64,000 nt of DNA from Candidimonas humi (GTDB lineage: Bacteria > Pseudomonadota > Gammaproteobacteria > Burkholderiales > Burkholderiaceae_B). The stretch's first letter is position 1. Each line of letters starts with the position of its first letter. The translations under genes and the position numbers were made by a program. The notes under the pieces were generated by a model. That model saw only the letters and a program-made list of their open reading frames with translations, was not told where the DNA came from and ran no database searches. Below, piece after piece: positions 36,429 through 45,389 of the stretch. The DNA is taken from contig NZ_JAHTBN010000001.1 in assembly GCF_019166065.1 (NCBI RefSeq), positions 124,001 to 188,000 on the forward strand. Direction: 5' to 3'.

Positions 36429-37136
36429 ATGGCTACGCGTCGCAACGAGTTCGACCAGCCGGTAGGTAGCGCCGTCGAGGGCTGGTCGCCGCGCGGATTG
36501 CCGCCGCGCAGCGCCATCGACGGCCGCTACTGCCGCCTGGAACCGCTGGATATGCGCCATGCGGCGGATCTGTACGAGGCCTACAGCAGCGCCGCCGACG
36601 GGCGCGACTGGACATATCTGTCGACGGGGCCTTATGCCGCCTTCCAGGACTACCGAGGCTGGCTCGAGCATGCCGCCACGCTGAACGACCCGCTGCACCA
36701 CGCCATTATCGATCTCGGCACGGGCAAGGCCGTCGGCACGCTCGCGCTGATGCGCATCGACCGCGCCAACGGCGCGATCGAGGTGGGCCATGTGGCGTAT
36801 TCGCCGCGCGTCAAGCGCACTCCTGCGGGCACCGAAGCCCAGTTCCTGCTGATGCGCCGAGCTTTCGACGAGCTGGGCTATCGCCGCTACGAATGGAAAT
36901 GCGACAGCCTGAACGCCGCCTCGCGCGCCGCGGCGCTGCGCTACGGCTTCCGGTTCGAAGGCATATTCCGCCAGGCGGTCGTGTACAAGGGCCGCAGCCG
37001 GGATACTGCGTGGTTTTCGATCCTCGACAGTGAATGGCCGGCGATAAAGCACGGCTTCGAGCAGTGGCTGGACCCGCGGAACTTCGACGCCTCGGGTGTC
37101 CAGCGCCGCAAGCTCGCAGATCTGATCAAGCGCTGA
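36429..37136 (+). CDS. GNAT-family N-acetyltransferase (RimJ/RimL-like)
   Basis: A 235-residue acetyltransferase. It has an N-terminal tail, then the GNAT domain from about residue 35 (RYCRLEPLDMRHAADLYEAY), with IEVGHVAYSPRVKRTPAGTE at the acetyl-CoA site and WKCDSLNAASRAAALRYGFR as the conserved motif B region. The RimJ/RimL type acetylates protein N termini or small amines; the substrate is unknown. It starts 3 bp after sufT, so it is part of the suf transcript, though a functional tie to Fe-S assembly is not known. Confidence 0.92.
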   Translation: MATRRNEFDQPVGSAVEGWSPRGLPPRSAIDGRYCRLEPLDMRHAADLYEAYSSAADGRDWTYLSTGPYAAFQDYRGWLEHAATLNDPLHHAIIDLGTGKAVGTLALMRIDRANGAIEVGHVAYSPRVKRTPAGTEAQFLLMRRAFDELGYRRYEWKCDSLNAASRAAALRYGFRFEGIFRQAVVYKGRSRDTAWFSILDSEWPAIKHGFEQWLDPRNFDASGVQRRKLADLIKR

Positions 37137-37145
37137 ATTTCAGCG
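37131..37145. terminator. Small palindrome at the convergent GNAT/LysR junction
   Basis: CGCTGAA (37131-37137) and TTCAGCG (37139-37145) form an inverted repeat across the GNAT stop codon. The 72-bp gap to the convergent LysR stop has no other hairpin. It may weakly terminate the suf transcript. Confidence 0.3.
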
Positions 37146-37208
37146 GCGGGGCGATCAGGGCTTGCCTTGCGTCGGCTGGCCGGCGAAGGCTCGGGGGATC
37201 GGACTGCG

Positions 37209-38132
37209 TCAGCGCAGCAGCTTGCCGCCTTTCCATATTTTCCCTTCGACCAGTTGTTTCAGGATCGCCTGGCATAGCTGCATCACGATCGTGGTTGCGG
37301 GCGAGGCGGGCAGCGTGTCGCTGGTGCACAGGAACAATTCCCGGGTGAAGCCGCCGGCGATGCGGTGGATGGCGATCTCCTCTCTCCTGATTTCATCGTG
37401 GGCGGCAGAGTAGGGCAGGATGGTGGCGGCCAACCCCTCCTTGACGGCCGGTATCAGAATAGCCGATGTGCTGGCTTCCCCGTACAGGTTGTATACCAGG
37501 TGGTCCTTCAGAAAGGCGTGTTCCACGCGCGAGCGCAAAGTGTTGGGCATGCTGGGAAGGATAAGGGGCAGGGCGGCTATCTTCGACAGCGCGATCCTGC
37601 GCCCCGTGAGCCGAGTTGCCGGGTGGGCCATCAGATACAGCTCTTCCTGCAGCAGCGGAATGAAATTGACGCCTTTGGGTTTCTGCGGATCCGGCACGAC
37701 CGAGAAATCCACACGCCCCTGGGTCACCAATGACAGCAGATCGGCACTGGGAACATCGACGATCTCCAGCACGATGGACGGATGGCGTTCCTTGACCTGC
37801 TTCATCAGGCGCAATGCCAGGATCTTGGCGGTGCTGGAGGGCATGGCGACTGAGACGTTGCCGGTGACGGCTCCCTCTTTGCGCGAGAGCAGGATGCGCG
37901 TGTTCTCGACTTGCCGCAATATGGTGCGCGCATGCCGATACAGCAGTTCTCCTTCCGGCGTGGGCAGGATGCCGCGCGAACTGCGATGCAAGAGGCGGGC
38001 GTCCAGGCTTTGCTCGAGCAATAGTATCTGCTGGCTGAGAGCCGGCTGTGCAATGTGCAGCGCCTCGGCGGCGCGCGTCATGTTCTGCGCTTCGACGATT
38101 TTGACGAAATATTTCAGCTGCCTGATATTCAT
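37209..38132 (-). CDS. LysR-family transcriptional regulator of the CoA-transferase/TRAP unit
   Basis: A 307-residue LysR protein. The winged helix is at residues 1-60 (MNIRQLKYFVKIVEAQNMTR, then HIAQPALSQQILLLEQSLDA). The effector domain from about residue 90 begins GNVSVAMPSSTAKILALRLM. The start at 38132 is used because LysR proteins begin at this motif; an in-frame start at 38156 adds eight residues. It is divergent from a class III CoA-transferase gene, and the 183 bp between them hold an ATAA-N7-TTAT repeat of LysR-operator type. Confidence 0.93.
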   Translation of the reverse strand: MNIRQLKYFVKIVEAQNMTRAAEALHIAQPALSQQILLLEQSLDARLLHRSSRGILPTPEGELLYRHARTILRQVENTRILLSRKEGAVTGNVSVAMPSSTAKILALRLMKQVKERHPSIVLEIVDVPSADLLSLVTQGRVDFSVVPDPQKPKGVNFIPLLQEELYLMAHPATRLTGRRIALSKIAALPLILPSMPNTLRSRVEHAFLKDHLVYNLYGEASTSAILIPAVKEGLAATILPYSAAHDEIRREEIAIHRIAGGFTRELFLCTSDTLPASPATTIVMQLCQAILKQLVEGKIWKGGKLLR

Positions 38133-38206
38133 GTCGGTATACACGATCGGCTGCAATGCGGCCGCTGCGGCTCTGTCGCGGGAGCTCGCCCGCGCCTTCG
38201 CACATC

Positions 38207-38221
38207 ATAAGAAAATCTTAT
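38207..38221. promoter_or_regulatory. Candidate LysR operator (ATAA-N7-TTAT)
   Basis: ATAAGA (38207-38212) AAA TCTTAT (38216-38221) is a perfect inverted repeat in a short AT-rich island between the divergent LysR and CoA-transferase genes. Its geometry is like that of the ATAC-N7-GTAT sites of BenM and CatM. It lies 74 bp upstream of the LysR start and 94 bp upstream of the CoA-transferase start. Confidence 0.65.
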
Positions 38222-38315
38222 TGGGCGCTTCTTAAATAGTATTTCAATCCGTGCAGGTGTTTGCCTAGAATCCGGAAATATTCCCGCAGGCTCGATACGA
38301 ACAGGAGACAGAGCG

Positions 38316-39515
38316 ATGCAGCGGCCGCTTTCCGGTGTGAAGGTCCTGGATTTGACGCGGGCTCTGGCTGGCCCGTTTTGCTCGTTGATACTGGCCGACC
38401 TGGGGGCCGAGGTCATCAAGGTCGAACCGACTCCGAACGGAGACATGATACGCCAGTGGGGGCCGTTCGATCAGGGCATAAGCGTTTATTATCTCAGTGC
38501 CAACCGCAACAAAAAAGGCATGGGAGTGGACTTCCGCCATCCCGACGGCGCGGCCCTGCTGCGGGACATGGCGCTGAAGTCGGATGTGCTGGTCGAGAAT
38601 TTCAAGGCGGGCACGGCTGCTGCCATGGGTTTGGGCTACGAGCAGCTCGCGGCGAGCCACCCGGGCCTCATATATGCCTCGATTTCAGGTTTCGGCAGCC
38701 GCGGCCCGGCGCGCGACTGGGCGGGGTTCGACCAGATCGCCCAAGGCTATTCCGGCCTCATGAGCCTGACCGGGACGGAGGAGTCCGGGCCGGTGCGCGT
38801 AGGCACGGCAATCGGCGACCTCACCGCCGGGATGTGGGCGGCCATGGGCGTACTCGCCGCGTATGTCGAAAAGCAGCGCAGCGGCGCCGGGCAGCATGTC
38901 GAAACCTCCCTGCTGGCAGGGCTGATGGGGCTGCTGAGCGTGCAGGGCCAGCGCTACCTCAGCAAGGGCGAGGTGCCGCAGCCTTGCGGCAATGTGCATC
39001 CGGTCATTGCCCCGTACGGCACATTCGAGACGGCCGATGGCCCGCTGAACCTGGCGCCGGCCACGCAGGACATGTGGCTGCGGCTGTGCGGCCTGCTGGA
39101 GTTGCCGGGCCTGGCGGAGGACGAGCGCTTCCGCACCAATGCGGACCGGATTGCGCATCGCATGGAGCTCAAGCAGTTGTTGGAGTCGAGCCTGCGCCGC
39201 AAGACGCGGATGCAATGGACTCCGCTGATGATAGAAGCGGGCATCCCCGCCGGCCCCATCAACAGGCTGGACGATGTATTTCATGATGCCCAAGTCCAGG
39301 CTTGCGGCCTGGTGGAAAGCGTCAGCCATCCACTGCTGGGAGAGCTGAGGCAGGTAGGATTGCCCATTTCCATGAGCGGCGCGCCGGATGGCTCGGTGCG
39401 TTCCGCGCCACCGCTGTTCGGGCAGCACACGGTGGAGGTCCTGGCCGACTTCGGATGGGACCAGGCCGCGATAGACGATCTGATTTCGAGAAAAGTGGTG
39501 TTCCAGAGCGCATGA
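38316..39515 (+). CDS. Class III (CaiB/BaiF) acyl-CoA transferase, second copy
   Basis: A 399-residue family III CoA-transferase with the entry motif VKVLDLTRALAGPFCSLILA, then LGAEVIKVEPTPNGDMIRQW and NRNKKGMGVDFRHPDG. The active-site region is RVGTAIGDLTAGMWAAMGVL, in which D is the likely catalytic aspartate. It begins a unit with a TRAP transporter (dctPQM) and an enoyl-CoA hydratase-like gene and is divergent from LysR. It probably activates the acid taken up by that transporter. It has diverged clearly from the copy at 10064, so this is not a recent duplication. Confidence 0.93.
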   Translation: MQRPLSGVKVLDLTRALAGPFCSLILADLGAEVIKVEPTPNGDMIRQWGPFDQGISVYYLSANRNKKGMGVDFRHPDGAALLRDMALKSDVLVENFKAGTAAAMGLGYEQLAASHPGLIYASISGFGSRGPARDWAGFDQIAQGYSGLMSLTGTEESGPVRVGTAIGDLTAGMWAAMGVLAAYVEKQRSGAGQHVETSLLAGLMGLLSVQGQRYLSKGEVPQPCGNVHPVIAPYGTFETADGPLNLAPATQDMWLRLCGLLELPGLAEDERFRTNADRIAHRMELKQLLESSLRRKTRMQWTPLMIEAGIPAGPINRLDDVFHDAQVQACGLVESVSHPLLGELRQVGLPISMSGAPDGSVRSAPPLFGQHTVEVLADFGWDQAAIDDLISRKVVFQSA

Positions 39516-39603
39516 ACGCCGCGGCCCGGCCGTCTGGATGGCCTTCATGCGCAATTCGATGCCGGCTCAAATTTTTGGGCGGCCCATATAAAAGGAGACA
39601 GGC

Positions 39604-40593
39604 ATGAGGTACGGAAAACTTATGTGGCTGGCGGCGGCATTGCTGAGCGGGGCCGCCGTGCATGCCGAAACGTTGAAGCTGACACATCAGTGGCCGCAAG
39701 GGGACGGCCGCGACAGAGGGGCGCGGCTGTTCGTCCAGGAAGTCGTCAAGCACGACCCCTCGTTCAAGTTCCGCATTTATCCCGGCGCTTCCCTTATCAG
39801 CAATCCGCTCAAGCAGATCGACGCGCTGGCTTCGGGCTCGATAGACCTGTCGATATTTCCCTTGATCTATGGTGTAGGCAAAGCGCCGGAATTTTCCATT
39901 ACGATTTTGCCCGGAGCCATCAACAGCGTGCAGGACGCCATGCGTTTCAAGGGCACGGCCTATGAAAAGCGGCTGCAGGCCGTAGCCGAGAAGCAGGGCT
40001 TCCATATCCTGACCTGGTGGTGGACCGAAGGCGGCATAGCCGACAGGGTGAGGCCCATTACCACGCCGGACAGCGTCAAGGGGCTGAAGTTCCGCGGCGC
40101 CGACCGCACCATAGACACCATGCTGAAGCAAGCTGGCGCCTCGGTATTCTCGATGCCTTCGACCGAACTTTACAACGCCATGCAGACCGGGGTGCTCGAT
40201 GGCCTGATGACCTCGTACGAAACGTTCATGAGCATGCGCTTGTATGAACAGTCGAAGTACGCCACGCTAGGGGGAAAATACACGATATTCGTGGTGTTCC
40301 AGCCCTTGGTGATTTCAACCAAGGCCTGGAACCGCCTGACGGCGCAACAGAAGAAGATATTCGAAGCCGCCGCCGACGCGACTCAGGCCAGCTTCAATGC
40401 GGAGCAGGATCGCATCAAGGCCGAAGTCGTCAAGAAATTCGAGTCCGCGGGCGTGAAGGTGCATCAGATGACGCAGCCGGAATATCAACAATGGCTCGCG
40501 CTGGCCAAAAAGACGGCCTGGCCGGAATATGCCAGCATCAGTCCGCAGGCCAAGGGTCTGCTGCAGGCCGTGCAGGAATTGAACAAGCAGTAA
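39604..40593 (+). CDS. TRAP transporter solute-binding protein (DctP family)
   Basis: A 329-residue periplasmic receptor with a signal peptide (MRYGKLMWLAAALLSGAAVH) cleaved near HAETLKL. The family features are LTHQWPQGDGRDRGARLFVQ, the conserved arginine region in SVKGLKFRGADRTIDTML that normally salt-bridges the ligand carboxylate, and TELYNAMQTGVLDGLMTSYE. It should bind an organic acid and hand it to the DctQM membrane proteins. A 14-bp hairpin separates it from dctQ, consistent with higher expression of the receptor. Confidence 0.95.
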   Translation: MRYGKLMWLAAALLSGAAVHAETLKLTHQWPQGDGRDRGARLFVQEVVKHDPSFKFRIYPGASLISNPLKQIDALASGSIDLSIFPLIYGVGKAPEFSITILPGAINSVQDAMRFKGTAYEKRLQAVAEKQGFHILTWWWTEGGIADRVRPITTPDSVKGLKFRGADRTIDTMLKQAGASVFSMPSTELYNAMQTGVLDGLMTSYETFMSMRLYEQSKYATLGGKYTIFVVFQPLVISTKAWNRLTAQQKKIFEAAADATQASFNAEQDRIKAEVVKKFESAGVKVHQMTQPEYQQWLALAKKTAWPEYASISPQAKGLLQAVQELNKQ

Positions 40594-40655
40594 ACGATGA
40601 ACCGTCTTGCGTAGGCATGGCGGAGCTTCTCGCCTTCGTCGCCTGTCGCAACTGC

Positions 40656-40690
40656 CGCCGCCGCAAGCCGGCGGCTGGCTTGCGGCGGCG
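40656..40690 (+). promoter_or_regulatory. 14-bp hairpin between TRAP receptor and membrane genes
   Basis: CGCCGCCGCAAGCC (40656-40669) pairs exactly with GGCTTGCGGCGGCG (40677-40690) around a 7-base loop. It sits in the 160-bp gap between the receptor and small-subunit genes and has no U-tract. Such stem-loops are known to protect upstream mRNA (for example malE) so that binding protein is made in excess. Confidence 0.75.
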
Positions 40691-40753
40691 CACGGGGCGA
40701 CCATGGCGATGTGCGGCACAGAGATCCCACATCTTGGCGGAAGGAGGCCTACG

Positions 40754-41299
40754 ATGCGCAGTTTCGAGCGTTGTGTCGACGCCATCAGCGTCGCGCTGGC
40801 GGTGCTGGCGGCGATTCTGCTGCTGGCAGCCACCGTCATCATCACCTGGATGGTGGTCGAGCGCAGCCTGGGTATGCAGAATTCGTGGGAACTGGAAATA
40901 TCCATAGAGCTGATGATCGCAGCCATTTTTCTGGGCTCCCCCTACACGCTTTCTACCGGCGGCCATGTGCGCATGGACCTGCTCGATGCCGTGCTCCCGC
41001 AGTCCTGGCGCAGCCCTCTGGCGTTGGCCGCGAAATGCGCGGGTTTCCTTGCCTGCATCTATCTCGGCTGGAAGGGGCTGGGCCTGGCCATACATGCCTA
41101 TGACACCGGCGAGCGGGCATTGGGCGTCTGGCAGCCTCTGGTGTGGCCGAAATACGCCACGATACCGCTGGGCATGTTAATGACGGCGCTGCAGTATCTG
41201 GTACAGATACGCCGCGAACATTGCGCGGGCGGCAAGACCGGCGAACCGCAAGAGCGCCGCGCAATGCAGAGCGAGCCTCAGGGCAGCGGGGAGGCATGA
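40754..41299 (+). CDS. TRAP transporter small membrane subunit (DctQ family)
   Basis: A 181-residue protein with four predicted membrane helices (around ALAVLAAILLLAATVIITWM, IELMIAAIFLGSPYTLSTGG, LALAAKCAGFLACIYLGWKG and YATIPLGMLMTALQYLVQIR). DctQ forms the scaffold for the DctM transport subunit. The start at 40754 has AAGGAGG about 6 bases upstream; an in-frame start at 40607 would run through the hairpin and lacks a ribosome site. The stop overlaps the dctM start region (ATGA at 41296-41299). Confidence 0.93.
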   Translation: MRSFERCVDAISVALAVLAAILLLAATVIITWMVVERSLGMQNSWELEISIELMIAAIFLGSPYTLSTGGHVRMDLLDAVLPQSWRSPLALAAKCAGFLACIYLGWKGLGLAIHAYDTGERALGVWQPLVWPKYATIPLGMLMTALQYLVQIRREHCAGGKTGEPQERRAMQSEPQGSGEA

Positions 41300-42627
41300 T
41301 GTCCGAGCTCGAAATAGGTGGCCTGCTGTTCGTCGTGACCTTTCTGGTGTTGTTTTCGGGCATTCCGATCGCTTTCGGGCTGATCCTGGTGTCGCTGGGG
41401 TTCCTGCTGGCCTTTGGGGATGATGGCGGCCTGAGCGCCGTCCCCAGCACCTTTGTCGGCGAGCTGTCGAATTTCGCGCTGCTGACGATCCCGCTGTTTG
41501 TGCTGCTGGGGTGCGCCATCGGCGCTTCGCGGGCGGGCAAAGATCTATACGATTCGCTGCATCGCTGGCTGTACCGCGTGCCCGGCGGCCTGGTCATAGC
41601 CAATATCATCGGTTGCGGCCTGTTTGCGGCCATGTGCGGATCCAGCCCCGCCACGGCCGCGGCTATAGGCAAGGTGGGCGTGCCCGAGATGATCCGGCGC
41701 CATGTCCCCCCTCGCTTGGCCACGGGATCGATTGCCGCGGGCGGCACCCTGGGCATCCTCATACCGCCTTCGCTTACTTTCATCGTCTACGGCATTGTTA
41801 CGCAGACTTCGATTGCCCGGCTGTTCCTGGCCGGCGTCGTGCCGGGGCTCGTGCTGGTCGTGCTGTTTGCCGTGTATGCGTGGCTACGCACGCGCCTGCA
41901 GGCTCCATCGGCCATGGCCGCCGCCGCTGCGGCCACCGAGCGCTACAGCTTTGCACAGAAGATGTCCGGCCTGGTGCGCATCGCGCCGTTCCTGTGCATT
42001 ATCGTGGCCGTGACCGTGGTCATGTACGGTGGGCTGGCGACCCCTTCCGAGGTCGCCGCCATCGCGGCCTTTCTTGCATTGGCCATGGTGGCGCTGGTGT
42101 ATCGCACCTATCGCCCGCGCGAAGTGTGGGTGATCATGCGCGACGCGATCAGGGAATCTTGCATGATCCTGATGATCGTCGCCGCGGCGGCCGTCTATGC
42201 GTACATGATGTCGTACCTGTATATTACGCAGAGCGTTGCCGAATGGATGTTCAGCTGGAATTTGAGCAATTGGGAGCTGATCCTGATTCTCAATGTGTTT
42301 TTGCTGATCGCCGGCTTCTTCCTGCCGGCGGTCTCCATCATCCTGATGAGCATGCCCGTGATCCTGCCCGTGCTCGCACACAACCACGTGGACCTGATCT
42401 GGTTCGCGGTCATCCTGACCATCAATCTCGAAGTCGGCCTGATTCATCCGCCGCTGGGCCTGAACCTGTTCGTAATACGCGGCGTGGCGCCGGAGGTGGC
42501 GCTGCGCGACATCATGCTGGGGACGCTGCCTTTCGTGGCCATCCTGTTGCTGTTCATCGTGATACTGGTTTTTTTCCCGGAAATCGCTACCTGGCTGCCC
42601 AATACCTTGATGGGGCCGGGAAAATGA
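41299..42627 (+). CDS. TRAP transporter large membrane subunit (DctM family)
   Basis: A 442-residue polytopic inner-membrane protein of the ion-transporter superfamily with about 12 hydrophobic segments. It is driven by the sodium gradient in known members. Family motifs include GCGLFAAMCGSSPATAAAIG and GSIAAGGTLGILIPPSLTFI, and near the C terminus EVGLIHPPLGLNLFVIRGVA. The ATG at 41299 is preferred over 41296 because GGGGAGG is then 4 bases rather than 1 base upstream. It completes a DctPQM set with the two genes before it. Confidence 0.95.
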   Translation: MSELEIGGLLFVVTFLVLFSGIPIAFGLILVSLGFLLAFGDDGGLSAVPSTFVGELSNFALLTIPLFVLLGCAIGASRAGKDLYDSLHRWLYRVPGGLVIANIIGCGLFAAMCGSSPATAAAIGKVGVPEMIRRHVPPRLATGSIAAGGTLGILIPPSLTFIVYGIVTQTSIARLFLAGVVPGLVLVVLFAVYAWLRTRLQAPSAMAAAAAATERYSFAQKMSGLVRIAPFLCIIVAVTVVMYGGLATPSEVAAIAAFLALAMVALVYRTYRPREVWVIMRDAIRESCMILMIVAAAAVYAYMMSYLYITQSVAEWMFSWNLSNWELILILNVFLLIAGFFLPAVSIILMSMPVILPVLAHNHVDLIWFAVILTINLEVGLIHPPLGLNLFVIRGVAPEVALRDIMLGTLPFVAILLLFIVILVFFPEIATWLPNTLMGPGK

Positions 42628-42688
42628 ATCGCGGATGCGGTAGAGTCGCGTTTATGGCGCCACGCCGGCGCACTGTCGGAGAGATTCA

Positions 42689-43441
42689 ATGGATATGATC
42701 GTCGACCGCGAGCCGGACCTGAGCATCGTCGGGTCCGTGGCCACGTTGACGCTATGCCGGCCCAGCCAGCACAACCGTATCGCGCCCGAGGACTGCGCCG
42801 TCATAGACGGCCTGCTGGCGCGCGCCGCGGCGACGCCGGAGCTGCGCGTGCTGGTGATTACCGGCACGGGTGCCAAGACCTTCAGCTCGGGCTATACGCT
42901 GGGAGCCATCCTGGACCAGCTCGACAAGCGTTTCGAGGACATGCTCGACCGCCTCGAACGTTTTCCGCTGCCCACGGTGTGCGCGATGAACGGCAGCGTG
43001 TACGGGGGCGCAACGGATCTGGCGCTGTGCTGCGACTTGCGCATCGGGGTGCGGGGCAGCCGCATGCTGATGCCGGCCAGCCGTTTCGGGCTGCACTATT
43101 ATCCCGGGGGCCTGCGCCGCTACGTGGGGACGCTGGGGCTGGCGGCGGCCAAGAAACTGTTCATGACCGCACGCGCGATTGCGGACGAAGAGATGCTGCG
43201 CATCGGCTTTCTGAGCGATCTGGTCGAGCCGGCCGCCCTGCAGGACACGGTGGACGCCTATGTGCAGGATCTCCTGGCCTGCGCGCCCGGGGTGCTGTCC
43301 ACCATCAAGGCGGACTTGATGGATACGGCCTACGGCACGGCGATTCCGGAAGTGCTGCGCGCCCATTATCAAGAGTCGCTCGCCTCGCCGGAACTGGCGC
43401 GGCGCCTGGCGGCGATGGGGGCGGGCAAGGCCGCCGGCTGA
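42689..43441 (+). CDS. Enoyl-CoA hydratase/isomerase-like (crotonase) protein
   Basis: A 250-residue crotonase-fold protein. The first oxyanion-hole segment is KTFSSGYTLGAILDQLDKRF and the second is NGSVYGGATDLALCCDLRIG, in which the usual GG is present. The position of a typical hydratase glutamate (FGLHYYPGGLRRY) lacks an obvious acid, so the reaction may not be hydration; a hydrolase, isomerase or decarboxylase role is possible. It follows the TRAP genes by 61 bp and probably completes the CoA-transferase/TRAP pathway. It begins MDMIVDREPD after GGAGAG. Confidence 0.88.
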   Translation: MDMIVDREPDLSIVGSVATLTLCRPSQHNRIAPEDCAVIDGLLARAAATPELRVLVITGTGAKTFSSGYTLGAILDQLDKRFEDMLDRLERFPLPTVCAMNGSVYGGATDLALCCDLRIGVRGSRMLMPASRFGLHYYPGGLRRYVGTLGLAAAKKLFMTARAIADEEMLRIGFLSDLVEPAALQDTVDAYVQDLLACAPGVLSTIKADLMDTAYGTAIPEVLRAHYQESLASPELARRLAAMGAGKAAG

Positions 43442-43508
43442 ATTGGCGCCGTCGCGCTGGTTGCTCTAGACGAAGTCGTCACCGTTGGCCGGGGTGAGCC
43501 TGCGAGTT

Positions 43509-44474
43509 TCACCGAGGCGGCCGGCCAATTGCTGCAGGATGGCGCGGCGCGGCGCCTCCAGGCCCGGGGCGCATCAGCTGGCGCCGTTGCGCCTCGAACG
43601 CCGCGGCTTCTTCCGTCAGCCAGGCCCGGAATTCCATCGCGTAATACTTATCGGCCGTTGCCTCGGAATGGATCAGGTAGAACGCGTCGGGGATCTTGAC
43701 GCGCTCCGCGAAGGGCGCGGCCAGCGCGCCGGACTCGAGATCCTCGACCACTAGCGCGTGTTGCGCAATGGCGATGCCATAGCCTTCCTTGGCGAATTGA
43801 TAGGCCAGGCTGACACTGCCGAAGCGGATGCCTTCCTGTGTATCGTCGCGCTCCGCCCGCATGGCCCGCAGCCAGGTCTTCCAGTAGTCCGGGTGCACCA
43901 TGGAGTGCAGCAGGGTGTAGCGGTGCAGATCGTCGTAGCTGGCCAGCGGATGATCCGCCAGAAAGGCCGGGCTGCACACGGGGACCAACTCTATGTCGAT
44001 CAGCTTGCGGCTGGACAGGTTCGGCCAGTTGCCCCGGCCTATGCGTATTGCCACGTCGGCGTTGTTCAGGCGATAGTCGACCGGGGCCAGCGTGGTCGAG
44101 AACGTCACATGGCATTCCGGGAATTTCACTTGAAATTTCATCAATCGAGGAATGAGCCAGCGCAGGGAAAAAGTCATGGGGCACCAGATGTGCAGGGAAT
44201 TCATCAGGTTGCGCTGGCGTATGGCCCCCGTGGCGGTGGATAGCTGCAGCAGGGGCTCCGAAATCTGCTCCCAGTAATCTTTTCCGCTGGCCGTGAGCCT
44301 CACCTCGCGATGCAGCCGGTGAAACAAGGGAATACCGAGGTGCGCCTCGAGCAGGGCGATTTGCCGGCTGACAGCGCCCGCCGTCAGCGACAGCTCGATC
44401 GCGGCCTGCTTGAAGCTTTCATGGCGCGCGGCGATCTCGAATACCTTGATCGCATACAAAGGCGGCGTATTCAT
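43509..44474 (-). CDS. LysR-family (GcvA-like) transcriptional regulator
   Basis: A 321-residue LysR protein of the GcvA type. The winged helix is PPLYAIKVFEIAARHESFKQ, then LSLTAGAVSRQIALLEAHLG. The effector domain includes LNNADVAIRIGRGNWPNLSS and HSMVHPDYWKTWLRAMRAER. It is divergent from an RraA-like gene, with 123 bp between them containing an ACTC-N10-GAGT inverted repeat. It therefore probably controls the RraA-like/Bug/Bug unit. A low-complexity proline- and arginine-rich tail extends the C terminus. Confidence 0.93.
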   Translation of the reverse strand: MNTPPLYAIKVFEIAARHESFKQAAIELSLTAGAVSRQIALLEAHLGIPLFHRLHREVRLTASGKDYWEQISEPLLQLSTATGAIRQRNLMNSLHIWCPMTFSLRWLIPRLMKFQVKFPECHVTFSTTLAPVDYRLNNADVAIRIGRGNWPNLSSRKLIDIELVPVCSPAFLADHPLASYDDLHRYTLLHSMVHPDYWKTWLRAMRAERDDTQEGIRFGSVSLAYQFAKEGYGIAIAQHALVVEDLESGALAAPFAERVKIPDAFYLIHSEATADKYYAMEFRAWLTEEAAAFEAQRRQLMRPGPGGAAPRHPAAIGRPPR

Positions 44475-44597
44475 GGTGGAAGCCTTCGCTCACTTTACAA
44501 ATACTCAATCTAGCGCGAGTTTATATCGTTTGACCCTGGCGTTGGCGGTCTCCCATAATTTCCTCCAATCCGTGCCCGCTCAATGACTAAGGAAAGA

Positions 44598-45350
44598 ATG
44601 GCGATGAAGAACAAGCCCCTCACCGGCAAGATCGATGCGAGCCGCATCAAAATGATGGAAGTCCCGCGCCCCGGCCGGGAGCTCATCGAAGGTTTCAAGG
44701 CCCTTGGGGACGCGTCGAGCGTGGTGAGCGATGTGCTGGACGAGCTGGGGATCACCGGCGCCCTGGGCGCCTCGCTCTACAGGCCCACTATTGCGGGGCG
44801 CTGTATCGTCGGGCCCGCACTCACCGTGCGCAACATCGTGCAGCGTGAGCATCCATACGAAACCGCGCGCAACAAGGTCAATAAAATGGCCGAGTTCGAG
44901 GCTCACAACCTGGCCTTGCCCGGGGATGTCGTGGTCATCGATGGGGTGGCGGGCATATCGAACATGGGCGGCATTTCCGCGCAGACCGGCAAGCGCCAGG
45001 GCGAGGCCGGTGCGATCATATCGGGTGCGATTCGCGACGTGGGGCATTCCCGCTCCGTGGATTATCCGGTCTGGGCGACGGAAATCACGCCGGTAACCGG
45101 CAAGTGGCGCATCGAGACCGTGGAAATCAACGGCGACATCGACATGAGCGGCATCCGTGTTTCGCCGGGCGACATCGTCATCGCCGACGACACCGGTGTC
45201 TGCTTCATCCCTATAGCCAGGGCGGCCGAAGTCCTGCGCGCCGCAAGCAAGAAGGCACGGCTCGAAGAGGAGAAGTGCCGGGTGATCGACACGGGGATCC
45301 CGGTATACGAAGTCACCCGATTCCAGACGGATACCTCCCACGCGAAATAA
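44598..45350 (+). CDS. RraA-like (HMG/CHA aldolase-type) protein
   Basis: A 250-residue protein of the RraA-like superfamily, which includes aldolases that cleave 4-carboxy-4-hydroxy-2-oxoadipate or hydroxymethylglutarate-type acids as well as the RNase E inhibitor RraA. The metal and substrate signature is present: LPGDVVVIDGVAGISNMGG, then GAIISGAIRDVGHSRSVDYP with the R-D pair, and SPGDIVIADDTGVCFIP. The linkage to two Bug receptors favours a catabolic aldolase rather than RraA itself. The start is uncertain between 44598 and 44604, with AAGGA upstream of both. Confidence 0.88.
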   Translation: MAMKNKPLTGKIDASRIKMMEVPRPGRELIEGFKALGDASSVVSDVLDELGITGALGASLYRPTIAGRCIVGPALTVRNIVQREHPYETARNKVNKMAEFEAHNLALPGDVVVIDGVAGISNMGGISAQTGKRQGEAGAIISGAIRDVGHSRSVDYPVWATEITPVTGKWRIETVEINGDIDMSGIRVSPGDIVIADDTGVCFIPIARAAEVLRAASKKARLEEEKCRVIDTGIPVYEVTRFQTDTSHAK

Positions 45351-45389
45351 GCAGGCCGGCGAGTCTCCGACGTTCGCCAGGAGCACGAA

